Translations under genes and position numbers: made by a program
The notes under the pieces: model-generated
What the model was told of the DNA's origin: nothing
What the model saw: only the letters and a program-made list of their open reading frames with translations
The model's database searches: none
DNA from: Lysinibacillus xylanilyticus
Lineage (GTDB): Bacteria > Bacillota > Bacilli > Bacillales_A > Planococcaceae
Length of the DNA stretch: 64,000 nucleotides
Direction of reading: 5' to 3'
Assembly: GCF_001183605.1 (NCBI RefSeq)
Contig: NZ_LFXJ01000010.1
Span: 1 to 64,000, forward strand
In this document: positions 56,452-64,000 of the stretch, piece after piece
How the letters are laid out: every line of letters starts with the position of its first letter
How positions within the stretch are numbered: the stretch's first letter is position 1

Positions 56452-57810
56452 ATGTTCAAGAAGGTTTTAATTGCAAATCGTGGAGAGATAGCAAGGCGTG
56501 TTATAAGAACATGCAAACGACTAAACGTTCAAACAGTAGCGGTGTATTCCGAGGCAGACGCTGAAAGCTTACATGTTAAGGAAGCGGATGAGGCGTTCTG
56601 TATCGGAAAACCACCTGTTGCGCAAAGCTATTTAAATATTGATCGTATTCTTGAAGTGGCGAAGGAAAGCGGTGCTGAAGCTGTTCATCCAGGCTATGGC
56701 TTATTATCAGAAAACGCTGAGTTTGCTAAACGTTGTACCGAGGCGGGCTTAGTTTTTATTGGGCCTAGCGCAGACGTTATTGCTTCGATGGGTAGTAAAT
56801 TAGAAGCCCGGAAAACAATGAAGGCGGCAGGTGTACCAATTGTTGAAGGCGTAGAGACACCGGTGAAAGACGTAACAGAAGCTATTGAAATTGCTTGTCG
56901 TCTAGGCTATCCGATTATGTTAAAAGCCTCTGCTGGCGGTGGGGGTATCGGAATGCAGCTCGTAGAAAATGCCGAGGAATTGGCAAAAGCCTTTGAAGGA
57001 AATCAAAAGCGTGCACAGTCATTCTTTGGTGATGGAACGATGTATATGGAAAGATTTATTGCTAATCCTCATCACGTCGAGGTGCAAATTATTGCAGATC
57101 ATGATGGCAATGTCGTACCACTATTTGAACGTGAGTGCTCGATTCAACGTAGAAATCAAAAAGTGGTTGAGGAAGCACCATCTCCATTCATTTCTGAAGA
57201 AACAAGAAAAAGTATGCTAGATGCGTCAGTCAAGGCAGTTCAGCATATCGGCTATGTGAATGCTGGAACGATTGAGTATTTAGTAGACGCAGAGCAAAAC
57301 TTTTATTTTTTAGAGATGAATACGCGCCTACAGGTTGAACATCCGGTGACTGAGGAAATTACAAAACTGGATCTTGTAGAGGAGCAATTAAAGATTGCGG
57401 CAAAACAACCATTAGCATTTACTCGCGATAGTATTCAAAGAAAAGGGCATGCAATTGAAGTACGCATTTACGCCGAAAATCCATCGACATTTTTCCCTTC
57501 TCCAGGCACAATTACGGTTTTTGAATTACCAACAGGTGAAGGTATTCGCCATGAATGTGGCGTAGAGGCTGGCACTACGGTAACACCTTTTTATGATCCA
57601 ATGATTAGCAAATTAGTAGTGTGGGGAGAAACACGAGCAATTGCGTGTGAAAGACTTATTGAGGCACTTAAAGCGTATAAAGTAGAAGGAATTCAAACAA
57701 ATATTCCGATGTTGTTGAAAACAGTCACACATGAACAATTTTTGAAGGGCTATACAACAACTAAATTTGTAGATGAATATTATCTACCTCAATTAGCAGA
57801 AACGAAATAA
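56452..57810 (+). CDS. yngH: Biotin carboxylase subunit (YngH-like, methylcrotonyl-CoA carboxylase alpha part)
   Basis: The 452-residue ATP-grasp biotin carboxylase has KVLIANRGEIARRVIRTCKR (3-22), VHPGYGLLSENAEFA, PIMLKASAGGGGIGMQLVEN (glycine-rich ATP loop, about 158-177), EVQIIADHDGNVVPLFEREC and FLEMNTRLQVEHPVTEEIT (about 286-304). It carboxylates biotin on the separate small carrier encoded downstream. Unlike eukaryotic MCC alpha it carries no C-terminal biotin domain. GAAGGGGGCCGG precedes the ATG. The spacing to the synthetase gene is 16 bases. A repeat element follows before the carrier gene. Confidence 0.94.
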   Translation: MFKKVLIANRGEIARRVIRTCKRLNVQTVAVYSEADAESLHVKEADEAFCIGKPPVAQSYLNIDRILEVAKESGAEAVHPGYGLLSENAEFAKRCTEAGLVFIGPSADVIASMGSKLEARKTMKAAGVPIVEGVETPVKDVTEAIEIACRLGYPIMLKASAGGGGIGMQLVENAEELAKAFEGNQKRAQSFFGDGTMYMERFIANPHHVEVQIIADHDGNVVPLFERECSIQRRNQKVVEEAPSPFISEETRKSMLDASVKAVQHIGYVNAGTIEYLVDAEQNFYFLEMNTRLQVEHPVTEEITKLDLVEEQLKIAAKQPLAFTRDSIQRKGHAIEVRIYAENPSTFFPSPGTITVFELPTGEGIRHECGVEAGTTVTPFYDPMISKLVVWGETRAIACERLIEALKAYKVEGIQTNIPMLLKTVTHEQFLKGYTTTKFVDEYYLPQLAETK

Positions 57811-57831
57811 AGCCTCTGAACGTATTGTTTA

Positions 57832-57920
57832 TTTATGCGAAAGCGAAGCGACAGCAACAAATGTATTCTGTGCGAAAGCGAAGCGACAGCAACAACAATT
57901 ACGCCAAGGCGAAAATGATA
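57832..57920. repeat. Family A modules inside the leucine operon
   Basis: GCGAAAGCGAAGCGACAGCA occurs at 57838 and again at 57872, followed by CAACAATTACGCCAAGGCGA, a family A end piece. The insertion separates the biotin carboxylase gene from its carrier gene, a place where these genes are normally adjacent. Confidence 0.85.
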
Positions 57921-57924
57921 AAAA

Positions 57925-57954
57925 GCATTCGCACTTCACCATTAGTGCGAATGC
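57925..57954 (+). repeat. Intra-operon stem-loop
   Basis: GCATTCGCACT pairs perfectly with AGTGCGAATGC around eight bases. It is not followed by a T-run (GTTATATG), so it is more likely an mRNA stabiliser or processing site than a terminator. Confidence 0.8.
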
Positions 57955-58011
57955 GTTATATGAAAATCACATACGGTTATCCGTACATTCATACATTTGG
58001 AGGGATTTACA

Positions 58012-58224
58012 ATGGCAACAGTTAAAGCGAGCATGGCAGGAACAGTATGGAAAATCGTTGTAGCAGAGGGCGAGAAAGTGACAGCAGGACAAGATGTGGC
58101 AATTTTAGAGTCGATGAAAATGGAGATTCCTATTGCTGCAGAAGAAGATGGCGTAGTCACAAAAATCATTGCGAACGAAGGGGATTTTATTAACGTTGAT
58201 GATGATATTTTAGAAATTGAATAA
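58012..58224 (+). CDS. Biotin carboxyl carrier protein (acyl-CoA carboxylase)
   Basis: This 70-residue protein is a bare biotinyl domain: KASMAGTVWKIVVAEGEKVT, AGQDVAILESMKMEIPIAAE with the biotinylated Lys36 in ESMKME, and GVVTKIIANEGDFINVDDDI. It carries biotin between the carboxylase (YngH) and the transferase (YngE). I start at the ATG at 58012, with GGAGGGA upstream; a TTG at 57997 would include that site. The stop codon is 12 bases before the HMG-CoA lyase gene. Confidence 0.95.
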   Translation: MATVKASMAGTVWKIVVAEGEKVTAGQDVAILESMKMEIPIAAEEDGVVTKIIANEGDFINVDDDILEIE

Positions 58225-58236
58225 GGAGGCTTCTTT

Positions 58237-59154
58237 ATGCAGCTACCAAAGCATGTAACGTTAAAGGAAGTAGGTCCTCGTGACGGTTTGCAAAATGAGA
58301 AGACACATCTTGCGACTGCCGATAAAGTACAGCTAGTGAATTTACTTAGTCAAACTGGATTGAATTATATCGAAGTAACGTCTTTTGTGCATCCGAAGTG
58401 GATCCCACAGCTAGCAGATGCAGTGGAGGTGCTTCAAGCCATTAAACGCCAAAAAGATATCACGTATGCGGCATTAGTACCGAACATGCGTGGCTTAGAA
58501 CGTGCATTGCAGGCTGAAGTAGATGAAGTGAGCGTTTTTATGTCGGCAAGCGAAAGCCATAATCAAAGTAATATTAATAAATCGATTAATGAAACATTTC
58601 CGATATTACAGGAAGTTGTGGTAGGGGCAAAGGCAGCGAATAAAAATGTACGAGGTTATATCTCAACGGTGATTGGGTGCCCGTATGAAGGCTACATACA
58701 ACCAGAAAAGGTTTTACGAATAACAGAAAAATTATTAGAAATGGGCGTCGATGAAATTTCGCTTGGTGACACGATTGGTGTTGGTGTGCCGACACAGGTG
58801 GAAAATCTTTTAGAAGAATTGCTAAAAAGATACCCTGCGGAAAATTTTGCGATGCATTTCCATGATACACGTGGCACAGCACTAGCGAATATTGTTCAAT
58901 CTTTAGAAATGGGAATTACAAAGTTTGATAGTGCGCTAGGTGGACTTGGTGGCTGTCCGTATGCCAAAGGAGCATCGGGTAATGTAGCCACGGAGGATCT
59001 ACTGTATTTATTAGATGAAATGGGTATTAAAACGGGTGTAGAGCTGAATAAAGTGCTAGAGGCTGCGCTATTTATTGAACAGAAACTAGGGAAAGCAGTT
59101 GCCTCTAAACAAATGGCGATTGCCCGTAATGAAAGGAGTGCGAGTCAATTATGA
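58237..59154 (+). CDS. yngG: Hydroxymethylglutaryl-CoA lyase (YngG)
   Basis: The 305-residue TIM-barrel lyase splits HMG-CoA into acetoacetate and acetyl-CoA, the last step of leucine breakdown. Motifs: VTLKEVGPRDGLQNEKTHLA (metal Asp in GPRDG, about 11-17), YIEVTSFVHPKWIPQLADA, SLGDTIGVGVPTQVENLL, AMHFHDTRGTALANIVQSL (His ligands) and the signature GGLGGCPYAKGASGNVATED (catalytic Cys, about 240-259). AAGGAGGCTTC precedes the ATG. The last four bases (ATGA) overlap the hydratase gene's start, so the two are coupled. Confidence 0.96.
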   Translation: MQLPKHVTLKEVGPRDGLQNEKTHLATADKVQLVNLLSQTGLNYIEVTSFVHPKWIPQLADAVEVLQAIKRQKDITYAALVPNMRGLERALQAEVDEVSVFMSASESHNQSNINKSINETFPILQEVVVGAKAANKNVRGYISTVIGCPYEGYIQPEKVLRITEKLLEMGVDEISLGDTIGVGVPTQVENLLEELLKRYPAENFAMHFHDTRGTALANIVQSLEMGITKFDSALGGLGGCPYAKGASGNVATEDLLYLLDEMGIKTGVELNKVLEAALFIEQKLGKAVASKQMAIARNERSASQL

Positions 59155-59933
59155 CGCAACTCGTTCGTTTTGAATTATTAGATGGTTGCATTGGGCTGAT
59201 TACACTTTCCAGACCTGAAGCTGCGAATGCAATGTCTGTACAACTACTCCAAGAACTTAGCACGACTCTCGACAACATAAACGGTGATCCGGCAGTGCGA
59301 GTTGTCCTACTAACGGGGACAGGAGAAAAGGCTTTTTGTGCAGGAGCAGATTTAAAAGAACGTAAAGGGATGCCAGACCGACAAGTAAAGCAGATTGTGC
59401 AATTAATCGGTACAACAGTGGCAAAAGTAGAAGCACTCGCTCAACCAGTTATCGCCGTACTAAATGGCGTTGCTTTTGGTGGAGGACTCGAACTAGCGTT
59501 AGCCTGTGATTTACGTCTGGCAGCTACACATGCAAAGTTAGGTCTTACGGAGACATCTCTCGGCATCATCCCAGGGGCAGGAGGCACGCAACGACTTCCA
59601 CGATTAATTGGCATTGGAAAAGCGAAGGAATTAATTTATACAGCTCGTCGATTAAATGCGGAAGAAGCAAGAAGTTACGGTATTGTAGAGTACGTTCATG
59701 AGGGACATGAAGTACTTGAAAAGGCTCAGCAACTTGCGCTCGAAATGGCCAAAAATGCTCCACTTTCTTTAGTACAGGCGAAGATCGCTATGAATCAAGG
59801 GATTGAAGTAGATTTAGCTACGGGCTTAAAAATCGAATCACTTGCATATAATGCTCTGATTCCTACAGAAGATCGATTAGAGGGCTTACTTGCTTTCCAA
59901 GAAAAGCGAACACCGCAATACTTAGGGAAATAA
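59151..59933 (+). CDS. yngF: Enoyl-CoA hydratase/isomerase, probable methylglutaconyl-CoA hydratase (YngF)
   Basis: This 260-residue crotonase-fold protein has GEKAFCAGADLKERKGM (about 63-79, oxyanion hole), AVLNGVAFGGGLELALACDL (about 101-120) and LGLTETSLGIIPGAGGTQRL (about 129-148, both catalytic Glu present). In leucine degradation it hydrates 3-methylglutaconyl-CoA to HMG-CoA, the substrate of the lyase upstream. Its start overlaps the lyase stop by four bases; GAAAGGAGTG upstream serves as binding site. The stop is followed by 145 bases before the carboxylase beta gene. Confidence 0.94.
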   Translation: MTQLVRFELLDGCIGLITLSRPEAANAMSVQLLQELSTTLDNINGDPAVRVVLLTGTGEKAFCAGADLKERKGMPDRQVKQIVQLIGTTVAKVEALAQPVIAVLNGVAFGGGLELALACDLRLAATHAKLGLTETSLGIIPGAGGTQRLPRLIGIGKAKELIYTARRLNAEEARSYGIVEYVHEGHEVLEKAQQLALEMAKNAPLSLVQAKIAMNQGIEVDLATGLKIESLAYNALIPTEDRLEGLLAFQEKRTPQYLGK

Positions 59934-60078
59934 AAGCTCTGATGATAGATTTTGAATAGTTTTAAAGTAGGAAATTAAAAACAATGAAATCCAAGCATAT
60001 CGTTTAAATTCTCAGTACGTAAGTAAAGTTATACAAAGTGCTAAGGCGTAACCGAATGGGCAAAAGGAGGAATTAAAT

Positions 60079-61617
60079 ATGAGCAATGTACCGACAGAAA
60101 ATACGACTAAAACAATGAAGGAACAAATTTTAGCAGGTGGTCTGCCAAAATATCACGATAAAAACGCACAGCAAGGAAAGCTGTTTGTACGTGAACGACT
60201 CGAATTATTATTAGATGATGGGCTGCAATCAGAAGATGGCTTGTACGCAAACTGCTTAGCTGGTGACTTACCGGCAGATGGCGTTGTAACAGGAATCGGT
60301 AAAATTCATGGCCGTACTGTTTGTGTATTAGCAAACGATTCGACGATTAAAGCTGGCTCTTGGGGTAAACGTACAGTAGAAAAAATGATTCGTATTCAAG
60401 AAACAGCTGAAAAGCTAAATTGCCCATTACTGTATCTAGTCGATTCGGCAGGTGCACGTATTACTGACCAATTAGAAATGTTTCCAGGTCGAAGAGGAGC
60501 TGGACGCATTTTCTATAATCAGGTAAAGCTTTCAGGTAAAATCCCTCAAATATGCTTACTGTTTGGACCTTCTGCAGCAGGAGGTGCATATATCCCTGCA
60601 TTCTGCGATATTGTAGTCATGGTAGAGGGCAATGCATCGATGTATTTAGGATCCCCACGTATGGCGGAAATGGTTATTGGTGAGAAGGTAGATTTGGAAA
60701 CGATGGGTGGAGCTAAAATGCACTGTTCTGTTTCCGGCTGCGGAGATGTGCTTGCTAAAACGGAGCAGGAAGCTATTGCCTATGCTCGTAAATATTTGAG
60801 CTACTTCCCGAATAACTATGCAGAACGCGGTAAGGTTGAGGCTCCAAAGCCACCAGCTTCATTTGATAAATCGATTGATGAGCTAATACCAAAAAATCAA
60901 AACGTTCCTTTCGATATGTATAAACTAATTGAACGTATCATTGATGAAGATTCGTTTTGTGAAGTAAAAAAATTATTTGCTCCAGAACTAATTACGGGAC
61001 TTGGACGCATTAAAGGGCAATCCGTCGGAATAATCGCCAATCAACCACGCGTAAAAGGAGGCGTTTTGTTCCACGATTCAGCTGATAAAGCTGCAAAGTT
61101 CATATCACTTTGTGATGCGTTTAATATTCCGCTTCTTTTCCTTGCAGATGTACCAGGCTTTATGATTGGTACGCAGGTTGAAAAAGCTGGGATTATACGC
61201 CATGGTGCAAAAATGATTTTCGCAATGAGCGAGGCAACCGTTCCTAAATTAACGGTCATTGTTCGTAAGGCATATGGTGCAGGGCTGTATGCAATGGCAG
61301 GTCCTGCTTTTGAGCCAGACTGCTGTATTGCACTATCCAACGCACAAATTGCTGTAATGGGTCCTGAAGCTGCGGTCAACGCAGTATATGCAAATAAAAT
61401 TGCTGAACTTCCAAAAGAGGAGCAGGCAAGCTTTATTGCCGAGAAACGCAAAGAATATCAAGAGGAAATCGATGTCTATCGTCTAGCCTCAGAACTTATC
61501 ATTGATGATGTTATTGAGCCTAATGATTTAAGAAAAGTACTTGAATCACGTTTAGAGCTCTATATGTCAAAGTACTTATTATTCTCAGAGCGTAAACACG
61601 GAGTAAATCCAGTATAA
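60079..61617 (+). CDS. yngE: Acyl-CoA carboxylase beta subunit (carboxyltransferase, YngE)
   Basis: The 512-residue carboxyltransferase moves CO2 from carrier biotin to an acyl-CoA, here probably 3-methylcrotonyl-CoA. Motifs: GKLFVRERLELLLDDG (about 34-49), LVDSAGARITDQLEMFPGRR (about 122-141), GPSAAGGAYIPAFCDIVVMV (first oxyanion loop), IIANQPRVKGGVLFHDSADK and DVPGFMIGTQVEKAGIIRHG (second half), and YGAGLYAMAGPAFEPDCCIA. It is the partner of YngH and the small biotin carrier. CAAAAGGAGGA precedes the ATG. A terminator directly follows, closing the operon. Confidence 0.94.
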   Translation: MSNVPTENTTKTMKEQILAGGLPKYHDKNAQQGKLFVRERLELLLDDGLQSEDGLYANCLAGDLPADGVVTGIGKIHGRTVCVLANDSTIKAGSWGKRTVEKMIRIQETAEKLNCPLLYLVDSAGARITDQLEMFPGRRGAGRIFYNQVKLSGKIPQICLLFGPSAAGGAYIPAFCDIVVMVEGNASMYLGSPRMAEMVIGEKVDLETMGGAKMHCSVSGCGDVLAKTEQEAIAYARKYLSYFPNNYAERGKVEAPKPPASFDKSIDELIPKNQNVPFDMYKLIERIIDEDSFCEVKKLFAPELITGLGRIKGQSVGIIANQPRVKGGVLFHDSADKAAKFISLCDAFNIPLLFLADVPGFMIGTQVEKAGIIRHGAKMIFAMSEATVPKLTVIVRKAYGAGLYAMAGPAFEPDCCIALSNAQIAVMGPEAAVNAVYANKIAELPKEEQASFIAEKRKEYQEEIDVYRLASELIIDDVIEPNDLRKVLESRLELYMSKYLLFSERKHGVNPV

Positions 61618-61627
61618 AGTCTGAAAC

Positions 61628-61661
61628 AAAGCTGTCTCAGTTAATTGAGGCAGCTTTTTTT
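61628..61661 (+). terminator. Terminator of the leucine operon
   Basis: AAAGCTGTCTCA pairs with TGAGGCAGCTTT (one G-T pair) around GTTAAT and is followed by a T-run. Confidence 0.93.
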
Positions 61662-61864
61662 GTCCACCTCTGAAAGCTAAGAATGGTATTTTGTTAGAAT
61701 TGGTATAATCATCTCTTTTCTATTTGAACCTGGACAAACGTATAGTATAAGGGGGTACTCCGGTATGTCTTAAAAAGCTTTACCCATCTTATTATTACCA
61801 CTTGCTTGGGGAAGAAGAGCATATTAAAATGATGAGAGGATATAGGGAAGTAGGTGGTACAGGC

Positions 61865-62443
61865 ATGAAAAAAAATAATATACAGGGTAGTGCCAAGCTA
61901 CCATTACCTTATCGTTCATTGATAGATACATATTATTTACCAATTAAGATAACAGGTTGGATATTTTTTAGTATTTATTCCGTTATAGCTTTTTATAAAC
62001 TGGTCATTGACCGTCTAGTGAATGTAATAATTATTTTATTTAATGGCGAATATTCTCTAGATGAATTAGGGCTGTTTGATTATAGTGACTGGCGTTTAAC
62101 TACAAATTTTATTCCCTTTGATACAGTTCTTCGCTATATAAATTACTCTCAGTATTTTAATTTGGATATCATTATTATTAATTTACTAGGCAATTTATTA
62201 ATATTTACCCCAATGGGCTTTTTACTTCCATTATTATCAAAAAAGTTTCGTAAAGCTTGGACAGTTATTTTTGCAGGCTTTTTCTCTAGCTTAGCGGTAG
62301 AGACTATCCAGTTTATTTTTACGGTTGGGTCGGCAGATATTGATGATTTAATTTTAAATACACTTGGAGCATGGCTTGGTTATTTAGCCTATAAAAGTAT
62401 ACTTATTAAACCTAAAAAAATAGATATAAACAGTCCTTATTAA
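61865..62443 (+). CDS. VanZ family membrane protein
   Basis: The 192-residue protein has about five membrane segments with the VanZ pattern: a first segment near 28-48 (ITGWIFFSIYSVIAFYKLVI), NFIPFDTVLRYI, DIIIINLLGNLLIFTPMGFL (about 102-121) and FSSLAVETIQFIFTVGSADI followed by DDLILNTLGAWLGYLAYK. VanZ gives low teicoplanin resistance in enterococci; most relatives are of unknown role. I start at the ATG at 61865, about ten bases after AGGTGG. The frame is open back to 61802 with other Met codons but no better site. Its stop codon lies within a terminator stem. Confidence 0.87.
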   Translation: MKKNNIQGSAKLPLPYRSLIDTYYLPIKITGWIFFSIYSVIAFYKLVIDRLVNVIIILFNGEYSLDELGLFDYSDWRLTTNFIPFDTVLRYINYSQYFNLDIIIINLLGNLLIFTPMGFLLPLLSKKFRKAWTVIFAGFFSSLAVETIQFIFTVGSADIDDLILNTLGAWLGYLAYKSILIKPKKIDINSPY

Positions 62444-62457
62444 AGGGCTGTTTTTTT
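62428..62457 (+). terminator. Terminator overlapping the end of the VanZ-like gene
   Basis: AACAGTCCTT pairs with AAGGGCTGTT around ATTA and is followed by seven T. The following 300 bases before the next gene are A+T-rich with nothing I can identify. Confidence 0.88.
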
Positions 62458-62753
62458 AGTGGTAAATTAACACTTTTTTAAAAGTGATAACAGTAATATT
62501 TTTTATTGAAATTAAATATTGAAATAATAAATGAATGGAATAATGGGCTTTTGTTAGGGTCTTTATACCTAATTAGTCGAAAATGGAATATTCCTTTAGG
62601 AGCTTAGTATTAATTTGCTCTTGAATTTTATAAAGAAAATTCCGATAATTAGTGTAAAGAAACTGTTCAGACGGAATAGTTATACTAAATAGAAGAAATT
62701 ATCATATCTATTATTTAACTTGCATATTAAATTAGAAAGCCGAGGTGAATCAT

Positions 62754-63491
62754 ATGAAACTATCCAGTTTAATAGAACAAGAAAGAGTTTCATCATACTA
62801 TAATCGTAAAAAGATTTTACAGCGAAAACAAGCAGGTGATGCATATCGAAAAAACTCACTGTATTTTCAGCCAAAGAAAAATCCGCTATTGCTTGAGCTA
62901 GAAAATTTACTATTAGGGCATACAGATCAAGACCTATACGAGCAACAAAAAGAGGAATCTAAAGAAGTCACGCCTCAACAGCAAGCAATCATTGAAGATT
63001 TGCAACAGACAAAAAAGAATGTGCTCGCTCATGAAAAGACGCAAAAAGCTGAAGCTCTTGAATATTCACAGCTAGAGCATATAGATGGGGAAGCGTCTAT
63101 AGTAGATGTTGCGAATGCTAAGGAGACGTTACAAATTCTAGAGCAGGTGAGAGATACAGCGCTAGTACCCGTGCAGTCATTACCACAGGATTTACGTTTG
63201 GCGGCAAGTGTAAATGCTCAAATACAAAATGGTCAAGAGCTAGATGAAAGTGAACTAGACGACAGTCAGCCTGCTTTTGTACGTGAAGTAATTGAAGTTA
63301 AAGTACCAGAACGTTTTTCGCAGGAATTGAAATTGGATCCATTTGCAGATACAATTTTCGGTAAGAGTTATGCAGAGGCATATAAGGCGCGAACATTTAA
63401 ATTTGCTTCTGAAAAATATACCACTCATATTCAAATGGCGAAAGATGGCTATCGACCAGGAAATGGCTCTATGTTCTCCATGATAGCCTAA
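62754..63491 (+). CDS. Uncharacterised charged protein (245 aa)
   Basis: I do not recognise this protein. It is soluble, Gln/Glu/Lys-rich and probably helical in the first two thirds (LIEQERVSSYYNRKKILQRK, ATPQQ-like VTPQQQAIIEDLQQTKKNVL, LEILEQVRDTALVP-type QILEQVRDTALVPVQSLPQD). Its C-terminal third is better ordered: VREVIEVKVPERFSQELKLD, FGKSYAEAYKARTFKFASEK and YRPGNGSMFSMIA. There are no signal peptide, membrane segment or Cys. I start at the ATG at 62754, six bases after GAGGTG. It lies 24 bases before ybaK on the same strand, so they are probably co-transcribed. Confidence 0.7.
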   Translation: MKLSSLIEQERVSSYYNRKKILQRKQAGDAYRKNSLYFQPKKNPLLLELENLLLGHTDQDLYEQQKEESKEVTPQQQAIIEDLQQTKKNVLAHEKTQKAEALEYSQLEHIDGEASIVDVANAKETLQILEQVRDTALVPVQSLPQDLRLAASVNAQIQNGQELDESELDDSQPAFVREVIEVKVPERFSQELKLDPFADTIFGKSYAEAYKARTFKFASEKYTTHIQMAKDGYRPGNGSMFSMIA

Positions 63492-63515
63492 TGCTGCAGA
63501 TGGGAGTTTTTTAAT

Positions 63516-64000
63516 ATGGTTAAGGCGAAGCATGCGAAAACGAATGCTATAAGATTATTGGAGCAACAAAAAATTCAGTTCGAAGTAATTGAATATGAAA
63601 CAGGTGACGGCCAAGTTGACGGAATTTCGGTTGCTGAAAAAATTGGTCACCCAGTTTCTCGTGTTTTCAAAACATTAGTAGCAAAGGCAAGTGCACAAAA
63701 ACTTTTTGTATTTGTTATTCCTGTAGCAGAGGAGCTTGATTTAAAAGCTGCTGCAAAGGTTGTAGGCGAGAAGAAAATCGACATGCTCCCTGTCAAGGAG
63801 TTGCTCGGCTACACAGGCTATGTACGAGGCGGATGTTCTCCGGTCGGCATGAAGAAGCTTTATCCTACTGTCATTAATGCTTCAGCTCAAGAGCAAGGAA
63901 AGATTATTGTGAGTGCCGGAAAAATCGGCATGCAAATCCATCTACAATTAGATGATTTAGTTGCTGCAACAAAGGCAAAGCTCGCACCAATTACCACTAC
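63516..64000 (+). CDS. ybaK: Cys-tRNA(Pro)/Cys-tRNA(Cys) deacylase YbaK (3' end outside window)
   Basis: The frame runs from the ATG at 63516 to the window edge without a stop, giving 161 residues of a YbaK/EbsC protein. It opens [20 protein letters not shown], then [40 protein letters not shown], the core Lys in this strand, and [20 protein letters not shown], the signature loop of the family, followed by [20 protein letters not shown]. YbaK hydrolyses Cys mischarged on tRNA(Pro). Family length is near 160, so only a few residues should be missing. TGGGAG precedes the start. Confidence 0.94.
   Translation, partial: MVKAKHAKTNAIRLLEQQKIQFEVIEYETGDGQVDGISVAEKIGHPVSRVFKTLVAKASAQKLFVFVIPVAEELDLKAAAKVVGEKKIDMLPVKELLGYTGYVRGGCSPVGMKKLYPTVINASAQEQGKIIVSAGKIGMQIHLQLDDLVAATKAKLAPITT

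Overview
The window reads as chromosomal DNA of a low-GC Gram-positive spore former, most likely Lysinibacillus or a close relative. The inference rests on A+T-rich genes with strong AGGAGG-type ribosome binding sites, many TTG/GTG starts, an S-layer-homology remnant, an SE1832-family protein, an OhrA/OhrR pair, an Spx paralogue and a yngJIHGFE-type leucine-degradation operon. No phage, insertion sequence, CRISPR array or tRNA was recognised. Only the 3' end of an rRNA operon (5S and its terminator) is present, at the left edge.

Layout. 0-10 kb: 5S rRNA, an S-layer-homology gene scrap, the RNA-polymerase recycling helicase HelD, a glycerophosphodiesterase followed by a large 21-bp repeat array, a DUF2804 protein, a short amidase-like protein, nitroreductases and an M20 dipeptidase. 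10-18 kb: ohrA/ohrR with twin operators, then an accessory-looking stretch (AraC and VOC genes, DEAD-box helicase DbpA, a tiny membrane protein, a NUDIX gene bracketed by direct repeats, an M23-type protein). 18-28 kb: a MerR regulator with a membrane methyltransferase-like partner, a DMT exporter behind a possible translational attenuator, a truncated LuxR regulator, an ECF-like sigma factor, a PucR-type regulator divergent from an MFS transporter and an AbgB-like amidohydrolase, and an spx-like/marR operon with palindromic operators. 28-46 kb: an ABC-F protein, a PseG-like protein, a very large Upf1-like SF1 helicase coupled to a winged-helix-like partner, a secreted papain-fold protein, a ComA-like response regulator, a SunS-like glycosyltransferase and topoisomerase III. 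46-51 kb: an RpiR regulator with M20 hydrolase, GNAT and enolase-superfamily racemase, which together match the known N-succinyl route for turning D-amino acids into L-amino acids. 51-64 kb: a YkvI-type membrane protein, a TetR regulator, the leucine/isovalerate operon, a VanZ-like protein, an unknown protein and the 5' part of ybaK.

The most distinctive content is non-coding. Five loci carry arrays with a 21-bp period. Each has its own unit sequence, but they share a common skeleton, and one shows an 84-bp higher-order repeat. Two further families of dispersed GC-rich modular repeats fill many intergenic gaps, including one between a TetR-type palindrome and the leucine operon and one inside that operon. 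A fourth family (TAACGGGG / ATTCAACAATC elements) brackets small genes at 11-16 kb in a cassette-like way.

All functions are inferred from sequence features recognised by eye; no database search was run.
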